Assembly (NCBI GenBank): GCA_016219985.1
Contig: JACRJO010000032.1
Location: 496,001 to 560,000 of the forward strand
Source: Sphingobacteriales bacterium
GTDB taxonomy: Bacteria > Bacteroidota > Bacteroidia > Chitinophagales > Chitinophagaceae
Direction: 5' to 3'
DNA length: 64,000 nucleotides
Positions 18,938 to 29,181 of the stretch are shown here, piece by piece. The stretch's first letter is position 1, and each line of letters opens with the position of its first letter. The notes under the pieces were generated by a model, which worked only from the letters and a program-made list of their open reading frames with translations, did no database searches and was not told the DNA's origin. The translations under genes and the position numbers were made by a program.

Positions 18938-21900
18938 TCACTGCTTTACCAGCTTAAAAACGTTTCGTTTATCCCCCACCCCGGTTTCCAGCAAATAAAT
19001 TCCCGCCGGGTAAGCCGGTCCCTTCAGGTCGATGCTTAACTTCTGTACAAATCCACTGGCCGGGTTATCCTTCCGGAATACAACCCGCCCCTGGTTATCA
19101 TAAACTTTTACGGAGATGGTTTCGCCTGTTCCGGCCTGGCAGACCAGGTTGAAATGGCCGCTGGAAGGATTCGGCGTTACCGCCCACCTGGTATCTTCAT
19201 TGAATACAACCGGGCGAATGACGGAATAATGACTGCTGCCGTCATTGTCCACTATCTTCAGGCGATAATACCGCACACCAGATTTATTGGGTTCCCGGTC
19301 CACAAAGCGATAGTATTGTTCCCGGTCTGCATTGCCCTGGCTGACCTCCTCCCCGATCTTCGAATAACGCCCCAACTGGTAATCGGCATTACCCCGGGCC
19401 AGTTCAATCTCAAACCGGTTGACATTTGTCTCGGAAGCGGTCACCCATTCGGTAACCACCTCCTGTAAGGCCTGCTTACGGGCTGTAAAACTGAGCAACT
19501 GTACCGGCAGGGGCTGACTACCGGTAAGGCCCCCGTTGTTCAGCCAGAACTCGGAGAAATTATTCACTTTAAATTCAGCATAATACCCCTTGTCAAAAGG
19601 AACCTTCGTGGCATTGGCCGGAATGATATAGGTCCATACCCCCTGGTTATTATCCGCGATCGTGCCATTCTCAAAATTATTGTCGGGGTCGCTGTATTTG
19701 GAAACCCCAAGATCATAGGCCGTGGAGGGTTTGCTGCAGGGACTGCAGTTAGTGGCGTTGATCAGGGTTTCGGTTTCCGTGTCCGGGAAATACAGGCGGA
19801 CAAGCACGGAATCCGTAAGTGATAAGAAGGCGTTGGCCGGCTGAATCGTGAAATTCCGGTTATGGTAATACTGGTTATTGCTCCAGCGGACAGCGCCGGT
19901 GTACAAATAGGTCCGCACATCGGTGGCCCCCATCTCCTGGCCGCCGGGGTGAACGGAAGCCACGAGTTTTCCGCATTCCAGGAAATTCACCCAGGTATTG
20001 GTGCCGCTGCTGATGGTTTGGGTTACCGGTGCCGCCATGGTAGCGCCATCATAGAGACCATAGAGGTTATCGTAAATATGAATATCATCCACCGCGATCC
20101 CATCTTTATCCAGGGCGGCATCGGAGTTAAATACAAAGCGCAGCCGCAGTTTGCTGTTGTTGGTAGCGGGCAACGCGGTACTCGCCACATGCCAGCGGGT
20201 ATAGTCCTGCTGGCTCCAGAGCTGGTTGCCTGCGTAGTTTTTATTATACCAGTTGGTCCCCTGGCCCATGCTGCCGAGTTTGGTCCAGGTGATTCCGTCC
20301 GCTGAATATTCCACCCAGGCCGCATCACAAAGCACCGCCCCGCAATCCTCCAGGTTCAAAGAAAGGCTGAGACTCAGGGTCGGGTTGGTAAGGCCGGACA
20401 GGTCGAAACAGGGCGAATACAGGTACGAGTATTCAGCATCGTTATAATAACCCGCGATCTTTGTTTTCCAGGCCTTGCTACCGCTGGCGGCCCGGTTGAT
20501 TTTCGGCGAAACGGGCGTACCGTATTCCCAGGTAGAACTGGTACCGCCAGTGTACCAGGAGCCGTTGCCGGATTCAAAGTTCTGCAGGTAGGGGAAGCTG
20601 CTGATCAGCGGCAAATTATTCACCGTGCTGCTGGCGGTATCATTCTCTTTATAGGTATCCGTGGCGAGGGCGGTCCATACTTCAATGGTATGGTTACCCG
20701 TGGCGGAGAGATTAGCGGTGGCCGTGAACGTATATTGAATGGCAGAACTGGCGGCTATGCTGGCAATGGTTTCATTGGCAATCACCACCCCGTCCACTTT
20801 CAGCGTGACGGGGATATTATTGATCGCGCTGTTTGAAGAATTCCGGATGGTCGCTTTTACCGGCACCGTGGTATTCAGTCCGCAGCTTACTGTGTAGGGG
20901 GTATCAATACGGACCAGTTGAATATCATCCACCGCTTTATACAACCGGATATCATCAAAGGTATAACCGGCAGCCTTGAGATCATCTGCGGCCAGGTATT
21001 CACCCCATTGACCCCAGCGTACCTGGGTGCTGGTGGAGAAGACCTGGCTATGCGCCGCGAGGGAATCACTCAATTCGATACTGCCTGATAATTTATAGGA
21101 GCCATCGGCCGCGTTCTGGTTGGTATAAAGATTATATACTTCGATCCAGGGATCCGCTTCACTGCCGCGGATCCAGACCTTATCCGCCGTATTGGATTCC
21201 TGTCCATGGTTCTTGTACCGGAAATCAATCCGGATATCATCCGTTGCGGGATTAAAGGTTGCCAGGTTGAAGGTACCTGTCAGGGAATCCACATTCCCGC
21301 CAGAAACAAAACGGTCCTGGTCAAGTGTCAGCGCCAGGTTACCCGAATAGGCAATGCCCGTATTGATAAAAGTTCTTGCCTGCCCGTACTGGGTGCTGTT
21401 GACAAAATCATAACGGTCCCTTCCGCTGAGTCCCAACTGGTCTGCATTGACGGTTTGTACACTGGCTGATTCAAAATCGTCCAGCCAGGGCAACTGCGCA
21501 TTGGTAATTGAGGCATTCGCGAGTTGCTTAAATACATTGGTTAATGAATTATTAGCTGTTACCGGGTCTGTTCCCTTGGTGGCAGTTACCAGTATACTGT
21601 AAGTACCGGTAGCAGACAGGTTAGCTGTGCTGGCGAAAGTATGGCTGATCGTACCCCCGGCTGCTATATCAGCAGCGGGCGATGTGATCACTTCATTTAC
21701 AGGGGCGCCGCCGTTGATGGAATAGCTGACATTGATATTCCCGGAAGAGACCGCATCATCCAGGTTTTTGATCCGGATCGTGATGGCATGGGTACCTGAT
21801 AAAGCCGTTGAAGTAAATTCACGCCCGGAAGCGGATGGAGAAAGAATAGCATCTGCTTTCAGGTCATTGTCGGAAATCGTCCCGGCACAGGTGCCGCTGT

Positions 21901-24355
21901 TGGGCTGCCGGGAAATGGCGGCGGCCCTCCGTCCCGGGTTGCCGTTGATCCGCGGACGCACCGTCACCCAGTACAAACTATCTTTTGACAAACCGCTGAA
22001 GGTATAGGTCAGCCCGGCCGTAGTGGCCATAGAAACCATTTCGGTACCCTGTAACCACATCACTTCATAGTCGGTGGCACCGGGTACCGCGGTCCAGTTG
22101 ATCTTTATATATCCTTCGCATTGTACCGCGTCGAGTGTAACGGTACTCATGGCAGTAATCGTAAACGCCGCGCTGGTCTGTGTAAGGGCATTGTTATTAT
22201 TGGTGATCCGGATCTTTGCCTGGTCAGTGGGTGTGTTCGGCACGCCCCAGCTGTAGATGCGGCTGGAAGCGGGGACCGTACTGCTCAGGGTGGTCCAGCT
22301 GCCCCCGTTATTGCTGGAAAATTCGAGGGTATAGGTACCCGCACTGCTGTAATCATCCCACTGAACATAACAGGTATCATAAGCCGAAACAGAGGGTACC
22401 AGCCTTTCGCTGCCCACCGGGTTGGTCAGTACCAGGCTTTGCGGGATGACATCATACACGAGAAAATATTCCTGCGAAGGGTTTTGTGTAATGGCGGTTC
22501 CCTTAATCTTCAGGTCATAATTTCCCGCCGCGGGGTTACTGATCACGACCTGTTCAATATTGTTGATATGATCCGCCCCGCTGGTAGCGGGATTGTCCAC
22601 ATTGGCCGTCAGTGTATCCAGTACAGCCGGAAGAATGGTTGAACTGGAAGGATCGACCACTTCAAGATCCAGGTCATTGACCAGGGTCTGGCTGGCCATC
22701 ACGGCTGCCGGCGGGTCCTGCCAGTACAGCAATACTTTCAGTTGCGCCGTATTGGCCGGAACCGCAATGGTATGGGTATTGGTAACTGTATTGGCCACCG
22801 TGGTAGTAAAGTAGCTGGTATTCTCCATCATGGCCAGGGTACGCAGGAGGTTCATCCGGCCATACCCGTATTTGTAATCGGGGCCGGCATTTCCTTTGTC
22901 ATCGCCCCCGTTACAGAGCAGGGCTTTTGTCAGCCCGTTCTTCGGATTGGCTCCTGCATGCAACTGGCGGTAGCGTTGCACCAGTAAAGCCAGAGCGCCG
23001 GACACACCCGGGGCGGCCATGCTGGTTCCCGTATTATAACTGTACAAATTGCTGGTCCAGGTGGAGGCCACAAAATCCCCCTGCGACAAAATCTCCGGTT
23101 TTACTCTTCCGTCTCTTACGGGACCCCGGCTGGAAAAATTGGCAACATTACTGTTATAATAAGTCGCTCCCACGGTGATCACGTTTTTGGCGGACTGGTA
23201 GCCCCCTAATACGGTTTTAAATCCCGTGGCATAAGGGGAACAGGTATTGGCCCCGTCATTCCCTGCGGCAAACACCTGCTGCAATTCGGGCAGGTCGATC
23301 GCCTGCTGATCCAGGATGCGGGAGCTAAGGTCATACAACCCGTTATAGTTGCAATCATCTGTTACAGACCCGAAAGAATTATTGGTGATCACCATGCCAT
23401 AGTCCTGGATATAGGCCGGTGCATTGGAAAAAATACCTGTAAAATACTGGGCAAGTAAAGTGGCTTTGGGGGCATACCCGGCATAGAGCTCCTGGATAAT
23501 TCCTGCCCCTCCTACTGTTCCGGCCACATGGGTGGCATGGGCCCGCATTACTTCGGCCGCCCGGTTGATCAGCCGGCCGTTGAAGTCAAGGTGCGACTGT
23601 ACGTCCCCGTTATCTCCAATACCCACCACCACACCCTGGCCATCCAGGTTCTTTCCGCCTGCAGCCAATGGCGCCTTTAACAGATTGGCGCGGGAGGCAT
23701 ACATGCTGTTATAATTCAGCGCCTGGTCGGGATGGGGCACGGCCTGTACATATTCAATAAAGGGTTGCGCGGCCAGCTCTTCCAGGCGGCTGGCTGCAAT
23801 ACGGAGCGCCAGTACATGGTAAAGCCGGTAATCAGTATTCAGGATATCAAAATTGTTTCGTTGCAATTCCAGTTTTACCTGTTCCAGCGAAAAAGACCGC
23901 GGGTAGCTGATCCACAGGTCCAGGGTTCCCGCCTGTTTTACGGCATGCGGGGGAAATTCACCCCGGGCCAGTTCGGGTTGCATTTTTTGCCGGGGAGCGG
24001 GAGTCAGGATGGCCCTGGCATGCAGGCGCTGCAGGCTGATTTCATTCAGTGACCCACTGATCGTTACGGTATAGGCATTATTCGGAACATAGTCGAGCAA
24101 TTCAATTCCTTCCTGCAGCAATTGCTGCTTTTCAGACAGGGTGGGCAGTTGTTCAAACTGGAGGATCGCAAAGCTTTTACCGGCTGAAGGGGCAGCCCGG
24201 CTGTTGAACAACCCGATCCCTGCTTCTGTAATATTTTTGGAGGGCGTAAAGGACCCGCTTTTAAGCAGTAATGCATAACGGGAATCATCCTGCGCACGGG
24301 ACGGAATGGCCATCAGCAGCCAGGCAGCTATCAAGGGAATTGGATAGAATCTCAT
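18938..24355 (-). CDS. Secreted S8 (subtilisin-like) serine protease with T9SS type A sorting domain
   Basis: An 1805-residue exported protein. A signal peptide ('IPLIAAWLLMAIPSRAQ') is followed by a propeptide-like region and an S8 domain (about 235-500) with the catalytic triad D248 ('GIGDNGDV'), H276 ('ATHVAGTVGG') and S445 ('NTGTSMAAPGVSGA'), plus the oxyanion Asn in 'ITNNSFGS'. C-terminal to it are a P-domain-like region, a fibronectin III-like module, and two CARDB-like modules that share 'TANLSATG'. MAM/jelly-roll-like 'FESG' segments are interleaved with these. The last ~80 residues ('VTPNPSSGHFNL', 'VKVYDNQGRVVF', 'YPAGIYLLE') are a type A T9SS sorting domain, so it should be secreted across the outer membrane and anchored or released. 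It is probably monocistronic. Confidence 0.92.
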   Translation of the reverse strand: MRFYPIPLIAAWLLMAIPSRAQDDSRYALLLKSGSFTPSKNITEAGIGLFNSRAAPSAGKSFAILQFEQLPTLSEKQQLLQEGIELLDYVPNNAYTVTISGSLNEISLQRLHARAILTPAPRQKMQPELARGEFPPHAVKQAGTLDLWISYPRSFSLEQVKLELQRNNFDILNTDYRLYHVLALRIAASRLEELAAQPFIEYVQAVPHPDQALNYNSMYASRANLLKAPLAAGGKNLDGQGVVVGIGDNGDVQSHLDFNGRLINRAAEVMRAHATHVAGTVGGAGIIQELYAGYAPKATLLAQYFTGIFSNAPAYIQDYGMVITNNSFGSVTDDCNYNGLYDLSSRILDQQAIDLPELQQVFAAGNDGANTCSPYATGFKTVLGGYQSAKNVITVGATYYNSNVANFSSRGPVRDGRVKPEILSQGDFVASTWTSNLYSYNTGTSMAAPGVSGALALLVQRYRQLHAGANPKNGLTKALLCNGGDDKGNAGPDYKYGYGRMNLLRTLAMMENTSYFTTTVANTVTNTHTIAVPANTAQLKVLLYWQDPPAAVMASQTLVNDLDLEVVDPSSSTILPAVLDTLTANVDNPATSGADHINNIEQVVISNPAAGNYDLKIKGTAITQNPSQEYFLVYDVIPQSLVLTNPVGSERLVPSVSAYDTCYVQWDDYSSAGTYTLEFSSNNGGSWTTLSSTVPASSRIYSWGVPNTPTDQAKIRITNNNNALTQTSAAFTITAMSTVTLDAVQCEGYIKINWTAVPGATDYEVMWLQGTEMVSMATTAGLTYTFSGLSKDSLYWVTVRPRINGNPGRRAAAISRQPNSGTCAGTISDNDLKADAILSPSASGREFTSTALSGTHAITIRIKNLDDAVSSGNINVSYSINGGAPVNEVITSPAADIAAGGTISHTFASTANLSATGTYSILVTATKGTDPVTANNSLTNVFKQLANASITNAQLPWLDDFESASVQTVNADQLGLSGRDRYDFVNSTQYGQARTFINTGIAYSGNLALTLDQDRFVSGGNVDSLTGTFNLATFNPATDDIRIDFRYKNHGQESNTADKVWIRGSEADPWIEVYNLYTNQNAADGSYKLSGSIELSDSLAAHSQVFSTSTQVRWGQWGEYLAADDLKAAGYTFDDIRLYKAVDDIQLVRIDTPYTVSCGLNTTVPVKATIRNSSNSAINNIPVTLKVDGVVIANETIASIAASSAIQYTFTATANLSATGNHTIEVWTALATDTYKENDTASSTVNNLPLISSFPYLQNFESGNGSWYTGGTSSTWEYGTPVSPKINRAASGSKAWKTKIAGYYNDAEYSYLYSPCFDLSGLTNPTLSLSLSLNLEDCGAVLCDAAWVEYSADGITWTKLGSMGQGTNWYNKNYAGNQLWSQQDYTRWHVASTALPATNNSKLRLRFVFNSDAALDKDGIAVDDIHIYDNLYGLYDGATMAAPVTQTISSGTNTWVNFLECGKLVASVHPGGQEMGATDVRTYLYTGAVRWSNNQYYHNRNFTIQPANAFLSLTDSVLVRLYFPDTETETLINATNCSPCSKPSTAYDLGVSKYSDPDNNFENGTIADNNQGVWTYIIPANATKVPFDKGYYAEFKVNNFSEFWLNNGGLTGSQPLPVQLLSFTARKQALQEVVTEWVTASETNVNRFEIELARGNADYQLGRYSKIGEEVSQGNADREQYYRFVDREPNKSGVRYYRLKIVDNDGSSHYSVIRPVVFNEDTRWAVTPNPSSGHFNLVCQAGTGETISVKVYDNQGRVVFRKDNPASGFVQKLSIDLKGPAYPAGIYLLETGVGDKRNVFKLVKQ

Positions 24356-24439
24356 AGTGAATATTCGTTGTACTAAAAGTAATACAAATACCCGAGAAAA
24401 GCCAATACAGGTAAGGATTCCAGCTCCGCAGTCTGAAAG

Positions 24440-27400
24440 CTAAACGATTGCGGCAGCAGCAGGGAAGCAATACCTGTGCATGGCTGCCAAAAATTGATGC
24501 AGGGCTTCCATCTGTTGTATATCGGTGGCCACCAGGAGAAAGAGTTTACCGGTTTGCCTGAGTTTGGCCTTATTGGTTTCTGTCTGGAGGAACTGGATCA
24601 TTTTCCGGAATGTACCCGATTCAAAATAGGGTGAATCCGGGCGGTTGATAAAGAAGCAGCGCAGGGTATTTTCTTTCAGGCTCATTTTTTCAAAGCCCAG
24701 GTCCACCGCCAGTTTGCGGCATCGTACCGTGATGAAGAGATCTTCCACCTGCCGGGGAAGGGCGCCAAACCGGTCTTCGAGTTCCTGCTTCATGGCCACG
24801 AGGTCTTCTTCGGTTTCGCAATTATCGAGGCGCTGGTACAGGGATAAGCGTTCGGTGATGCTTTCCACGTATTCGTCGGGAATCAGGATCTCCAGGTCCG
24901 TATCAATCGTGCAATCCGCTACAAAATCATCCTGCCTTGCTATTTCTTCTTTAAACAGTTCTTTAAACTCGGTGCGTTTCAGTTCCCGGATGGCTTCATC
25001 GAGTATCTTCTGGTACATTTCAAAACCGATCTCGGCCATAAAACCGCTTTGTTCCCCGCCTAATAAATTTCCCGCTCCGCGGATATCAAGATCCCGCATA
25101 GCGATCTGGAACCCACTGCCCAGGTCGCTGTGCTGTTCCAGGGTCTGCAGCCTTTTCCGGGAATCGTTGGGCAAGGTACTCATGGGTGGCGCCAGCAAAT
25201 AACAGAAAGCTTTTTTGTTGCTTCGTCCCACGCGGCCGCGCAGCTGGTGCAGGTCGCTCAGGCCAAACTGGTGCGCATTGTTCACGATGATGGTATTCAC
25301 ATTCGGAATATCCACCCCGCTTTCGACGATATTGGTGCAGACCAGCACATCATAGCGCCGGTCAATAAAATCGAGTATTTTTTCCTCCAGCTCATGCCCT
25401 TCCATCTGGCCATGGGCATAGCCGACGCTCAGGTCGGGGCAAAGCGCCTGTATAATGGCCGCCATTTCAGCCAGCCCGGCAATGCGGTTGTATATAAAAA
25501 AGACCTGCCCGCCCCTTTCTGTTTCGAAATAAATGGCTTCCCGGATAAAATCCTCATTGTACACCTGCACTTCCGTCTGGATCGGTTGCCGGTTCGGGGG
25601 CGCCGTATTCATGATGCTGAGGTCACGGGCACCCATGAGCGAAAATTGCAGGGTCCGCGGGATCGGCGTGGCGGTAAGGGTCAGGCAGTCCACGGTGGTA
25701 CGGAGTGTTTTGATCTTTTCCTTATGTCCCACCCCGAATTTCTGTTCTTCATCCACGACCAGCAATCCCAGGTCCTTAAATTTCACTTCCTTGCCCAGCA
25801 GGCCATGGGTGCCGATGATGATATCGATCTTTCCTTCTTCCAGTTTCTTCAGTGTTTCTTTCCGTTCTTTCGCCGATTTGAAGCGGTTGATATAATCCAC
25901 CGTCACGGGGAAATCCTTCAGTCGGTCTTTGAATGTTTTGAAATGCTGAAAGGCCAGGATCGTGGTGGGCACGAGTACGGCGGCCTGCTTGCCGTCCACG
26001 CAGGTTTTGAAAGCGGCCCGGACCGCCACTTCGGTTTTTCCAAATCCCACATCCCCGCACACCAGGCGGTCCATCGGGGAAGGGGATTCCATATCCTTCT
26101 TTACATCCGCAGAGGCCTTGCTCTGATCTGGCGTATCCTCATAGATAAAGGAAGCTTCCAGTTCCGTCTGCATATAATTATCCGGGGTATGGGCAAAACC
26201 CTGCTGGGCTTTCCGCTTCGCATAGAGTTTGATCAGGTCAAAAGCAATTTCCTTGACCTTTGTCTTGGTTTTTTCCTTGAGCCGGTTCCAGGCATCGCTG
26301 CCCAGTTTATTCACTTTCGGCACACTGCCTTCCTTGCCGGTATACTTGGCAATTTTGTGCAGGCTGTTGATATTGACGTAGAGAATATCCGTATCCTTAT
26401 AGATCAGGCGCACGGCTTCCTGTACCCGGCCGTTCACTTCCAGCTTTTGCAAACCGCTGAAGATGCCAACCCCGTGATCGATATGGGTGACAAAATCGCC
26501 CGGCTGCAGTTCGCGGAGGGTGCGGAGGGTTAAGGCCTTGCTTTTATTGTACGCCTGTTTGACCTTATACTTGTGATAGCGCTGAAAAACCTGGTGGTCG
26601 GTATAGCAAACCAGCTGCAGGTCTTCATCCACGAATCCTTCGTGTATGGAAGTGGCAACGGGATTGAATACGAAGTCCGATTTCAGGTCATCAAAAATGC
26701 TCTGTAACCGTTCCAGCTGCTTCGGGTTCTCGGAAAAAATACAGCATTCGAATTTTTGGGCTTCCCAGTTTTTGAGATCCCGCAATAAAAGATCAAACTG
26801 GCGGTTAAAAGCGGGTTGTTCCCGGGTGGAGTGATGAAGGGTGAAGGGCGAATAGTGAGGAGGGAATGTATCCGCATGACCAAAACCCACAAGGTGCCGC
26901 AGGCCGATCTTATCTTCAAATTCCCCGGCTGTTATAAAATCATCCATCCCCACACGCTTCCGCTCCAGTCTATCTTCCGGATCTTCCCGGTGTTTTGTTT
27001 TAAGGGGTTGTGCTGCCAGGTCCGCCTGCAGGCGCAGGAAAGCTTCCAGTTCTTCCGTGCTGTCCGCAATATGTTCTTTGCAGAGAGCGTAATCCTGTAT
27101 CCAGGTGACGGTATTCCCCGGGAGAAAATCAAAGAGGGAGATCCGTTCTTCGTTTTCAAACCGGGTATCCACATTGGGGATAATGGTGACCTGCAATAAT
27201 TTCCGTTCGCTCAGCTGGGTCTCGGGGTCCACGATACGGATGGAATCCACTTCATGGCCAAACAACTCCACCCGGTAAGGCTTTTCATTGCCGAATGAAT
27301 AGATATCGAGGATCCCTCCGCGGATGGCAAACTGGCCCGGCTCGTATACAAAATCAGTTCGTTCAAATCCGTAGTCGCCCAGTTTGAGCAGGAGTTGACC

Positions 27401-27871
27401 TGTATCAAGCGTATCCCCCGTCCGGATATGAATCAGGTTGGAAGAAAGGGTATCCGGGAGCACTACTTTCTCAAAAAGGGCTTCCGGGTAGGTCACGATT
27501 ACTTTCCGGTTCCCCCCGGCCGCGATCTTTGTCAGGGCTTCGGTCCGCAGCATCACATGGGAGGAATTCAGCAGCTGGTAGTTCTTCCGGTTTTTAAAGG
27601 AAGAAGGGAAATAAAAAATATCTAGGGCTTCTGTCAGGTTCTCCAGCGTGTTATGAAAATAAGCGGCTTCTTCCCCGTCATTGAGTATGATCAGGTGATT
27701 GAGCTGTGATAAGGAGGGATGGGTAAAGGCTGCGGCCACCACGAACTGGGAAGCGCTTCCTCTTAAATTTTCCAGGTATATTTTTTCGGGTTGGGCAAAA
27801 GAGAGCCTGTCCGCCAGTTGAAAAAGGCGGGGGGTGTGGTGATACCGTTCCAGCAAATCCTGAACACGCAT
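24440..27871 (-). CDS. mfd: Transcription-repair coupling factor Mfd
   Basis: A 1143-residue DNA translocase that removes stalled RNA polymerase and recruits UvrA. It has the UvrB-like N-terminal module, the CarD-like RNA-polymerase interaction domain near residues 470-535 ('PGDFVTHIDHGVGIFSGLQ'), helicase motifs 'GDVGFGKTEVA' (about 605) and 'VVDEEQKFGVGHKE' (about 705), 'TATPIPRTLQFSL', motif VI 'QLRGRVGRS', and a TRCF C-terminal domain. Residues about 335-352 ('PHYSPFTLHHSTREQ') are encoded by a stretch with the heptad periodicity of the intergenic arrays, which looks like an in-frame insertion. Divergent from the flavin oxidoreductase gene. Confidence 0.95.
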   Translation of the reverse strand: MRVQDLLERYHHTPRLFQLADRLSFAQPEKIYLENLRGSASQFVVAAAFTHPSLSQLNHLIILNDGEEAAYFHNTLENLTEALDIFYFPSSFKNRKNYQLLNSSHVMLRTEALTKIAAGGNRKVIVTYPEALFEKVVLPDTLSSNLIHIRTGDTLDTGQLLLKLGDYGFERTDFVYEPGQFAIRGGILDIYSFGNEKPYRVELFGHEVDSIRIVDPETQLSERKLLQVTIIPNVDTRFENEERISLFDFLPGNTVTWIQDYALCKEHIADSTEELEAFLRLQADLAAQPLKTKHREDPEDRLERKRVGMDDFITAGEFEDKIGLRHLVGFGHADTFPPHYSPFTLHHSTREQPAFNRQFDLLLRDLKNWEAQKFECCIFSENPKQLERLQSIFDDLKSDFVFNPVATSIHEGFVDEDLQLVCYTDHQVFQRYHKYKVKQAYNKSKALTLRTLRELQPGDFVTHIDHGVGIFSGLQKLEVNGRVQEAVRLIYKDTDILYVNINSLHKIAKYTGKEGSVPKVNKLGSDAWNRLKEKTKTKVKEIAFDLIKLYAKRKAQQGFAHTPDNYMQTELEASFIYEDTPDQSKASADVKKDMESPSPMDRLVCGDVGFGKTEVAVRAAFKTCVDGKQAAVLVPTTILAFQHFKTFKDRLKDFPVTVDYINRFKSAKERKETLKKLEEGKIDIIIGTHGLLGKEVKFKDLGLLVVDEEQKFGVGHKEKIKTLRTTVDCLTLTATPIPRTLQFSLMGARDLSIMNTAPPNRQPIQTEVQVYNEDFIREAIYFETERGGQVFFIYNRIAGLAEMAAIIQALCPDLSVGYAHGQMEGHELEEKILDFIDRRYDVLVCTNIVESGVDIPNVNTIIVNNAHQFGLSDLHQLRGRVGRSNKKAFCYLLAPPMSTLPNDSRKRLQTLEQHSDLGSGFQIAMRDLDIRGAGNLLGGEQSGFMAEIGFEMYQKILDEAIRELKRTEFKELFKEEIARQDDFVADCTIDTDLEILIPDEYVESITERLSLYQRLDNCETEEDLVAMKQELEDRFGALPRQVEDLFITVRCRKLAVDLGFEKMSLKENTLRCFFINRPDSPYFESGTFRKMIQFLQTETNKAKLRQTGKLFLLVATDIQQMEALHQFLAAMHRYCFPAAAAIV
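26817..26866. repeat. Heptad-like array inside the mfd coding sequence
   Basis: On the coding (minus) strand the bases read as units such as TCCTCAC, TATTCGC, CCTTCAC, CCTTCAT, CACTCCA at 7-base steps, the same style as the intergenic arrays. The frame stays open through it. Confidence 0.5.
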
Positions 27872-27980
27872 GAGCCCTGCAAAGATAACCTAAACAACAG
27901 AAAGCAAAGAATTTCCGGTTTCAGCAACGATTGCATGGTTATTGGTTTTACCTTTAGCCCCGTTTACAAACCAGCTAAGC

Positions 27981-28700
27981 ATGGCAATACAACCCTGGCG
28001 CAAAGGCCTCGTTATTAAGATTGATGATCACACCCATAATACCCGGCGGTTCTGGGTACAGGTTCCGGAACTGGAGCAATTTGATTTCGCCCCGGGCCAG
28101 TTTGTGACCCTGGATCTGCCCATCCACGAAAAGCCGAATAAAAGATGGCGCAGTTATTCTATCGCGTCCTGGCCCGATGGCACGAATGTATTTGAATTAT
28201 TGATCGTACAGGCCGAAGGCGGAGTGGGCACCGCGTATCTTTTTAATGAAATAAAAGTGGGCAGTGAACTGGTATTCCGCGGCGCCCAGGGTGTGTTTAC
28301 CCTGCCGGAAAAGCTGGACAGGGATTTATTCCTGGTCTGTACCGGGACCGGCATCGCTCCTTTCCGGAGTATGGTTAACTATATCCACCTGCACAAAATA
28401 CCCTTCCGGAAAATCCATATGGTATTCGGCTGCCGCAACAAGGCCGACCTGCTGTATTATGACGAACTGAGTGAACTGGAAATGAAGATGCCTGGTTTTC
28501 ATTATCATCCCACTTTATCCCGCGAACACTGGGAGGGACATAATGGGTATGTGCATGCGGTTTACCAGGCGCTCTGCGGGGGTAAGCAGGAAGCGTATTT
28601 CTTTCTCTGCGGCTGGAAGCACATGATCGATGAGGCCAAAAAGACGATCCTGGAGATGGGATATGATAAAAAAGCTATTCACCAGGAATTATACGGATGA
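27981..28700 (+). CDS. FAD-dependent ferredoxin-NADP reductase-like oxidoreductase
   Basis: A 239-residue FNR-family flavoprotein without its own Fe-S domain. The FAD-binding 'RWRSYSIASWPDG' motif, the NAD(P)-binding 'CTGTGIAPFRSMVNYI' motif and the C-terminal 'YFFLCGWKHMIDEAKK' segment are complete. Such enzymes move electrons between NAD(P)H and a ferredoxin or flavodoxin. The start was set at the ATG at 27981 ('MAIQPWRKG'); an upstream in-frame Met would add 13 unlikely residues. It lies 113 bases before nuoA on the same strand. In view of the missing NADH module of complex I, a role in NAD(P)H-ferredoxin exchange is a reasonable guess, not shown. Confidence 0.88.
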   Translation: MAIQPWRKGLVIKIDDHTHNTRRFWVQVPELEQFDFAPGQFVTLDLPIHEKPNKRWRSYSIASWPDGTNVFELLIVQAEGGVGTAYLFNEIKVGSELVFRGAQGVFTLPEKLDRDLFLVCTGTGIAPFRSMVNYIHLHKIPFRKIHMVFGCRNKADLLYYDELSELEMKMPGFHYHPTLSREHWEGHNGYVHAVYQALCGGKQEAYFFLCGWKHMIDEAKKTILEMGYDKKAIHQELYG

Positions 28701-28788
28701 TTTTCATTCGGGAACAACCGGAATTTCAGCTGATATTCCGCAAGGATTACGTTGATAACTGTCATGTTCCGTTTTAACGCATAGTTCC

Positions 28789-28796
28789 TATATTCG
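28789..28796 (+). promoter_or_regulatory. Candidate -7 box for the nuo operon
   Basis: TATATTCG differs from TAnnTTTG at one base and lies 17 bases before the ATG chosen for nuoA. If real, transcription would start after the alternative GTG at 28796, supporting the ATG at 28814. Confidence 0.35.
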
Positions 28797-28813
28797 TGCA
28801 AATCAATCTGCGT

Positions 28814-29164
28814 ATGGGAGCGTCATCGCTTATTGTACTGGTTATTGCCGCTGTTGCCTTCTCGGGCATCGCGATCCTTCTTTCGAGGTTTGTACTGAAA
28901 GCCACCACCAATAAACAAAAGGGGGAACCGTATGAGTGCGGTATTCCCACGAAGGGAAAGACCTGGATTCAGCTGAATGTGGGCTATTACCTGTTTGCCC
29001 TGATCTTCCTGATCTTTGACGTGGAACTGGTATTCTTATATCCCTGGGCCGTGGTGGCCAAGAGCATGGGCTGGGTCGCCCTGGTTGAAATCGTCATTTT
29101 CTTTTTCATCCTTTTCACCGGGTTCTTATATGCCCACCGGAAAGGCGCCCTGAAGTGGATATAA
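28814..29164 (+). CDS. nuoA: NADH-quinone oxidoreductase subunit A
   Basis: A 116-residue membrane subunit of complex I with three helices (about 5-27, 57-77, 85-105) and the conserved 'EPYECGIP' and 'FDVELVFLYPWA' segments of the first loop and second helix, which shape the quinone entry. An upstream GTG at 28796 would add six residues; the ATG was preferred. First gene of the operon nuoABCDHIJKLMN. Confidence 0.93.
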   Translation: MGASSLIVLVIAAVAFSGIAILLSRFVLKATTNKQKGEPYECGIPTKGKTWIQLNVGYYLFALIFLIFDVELVFLYPWAVVAKSMGWVALVEIVIFFFILFTGFLYAHRKGALKWI

Positions 29165-29181
29165 TATTATATGATACAACA

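Noticed and set aside
18702..18941. 79-codon open frame on the minus strand
   Set aside because: Its sequence is produced by two heptad arrays and the CCTGCC palindrome ('ACRQRQ'-type peptide), not by a gene.
25130..26533. 467-codon open frame on the plus strand
   Set aside because: Antisense shadow of mfd; the mfd frame carries all expected helicase motifs.
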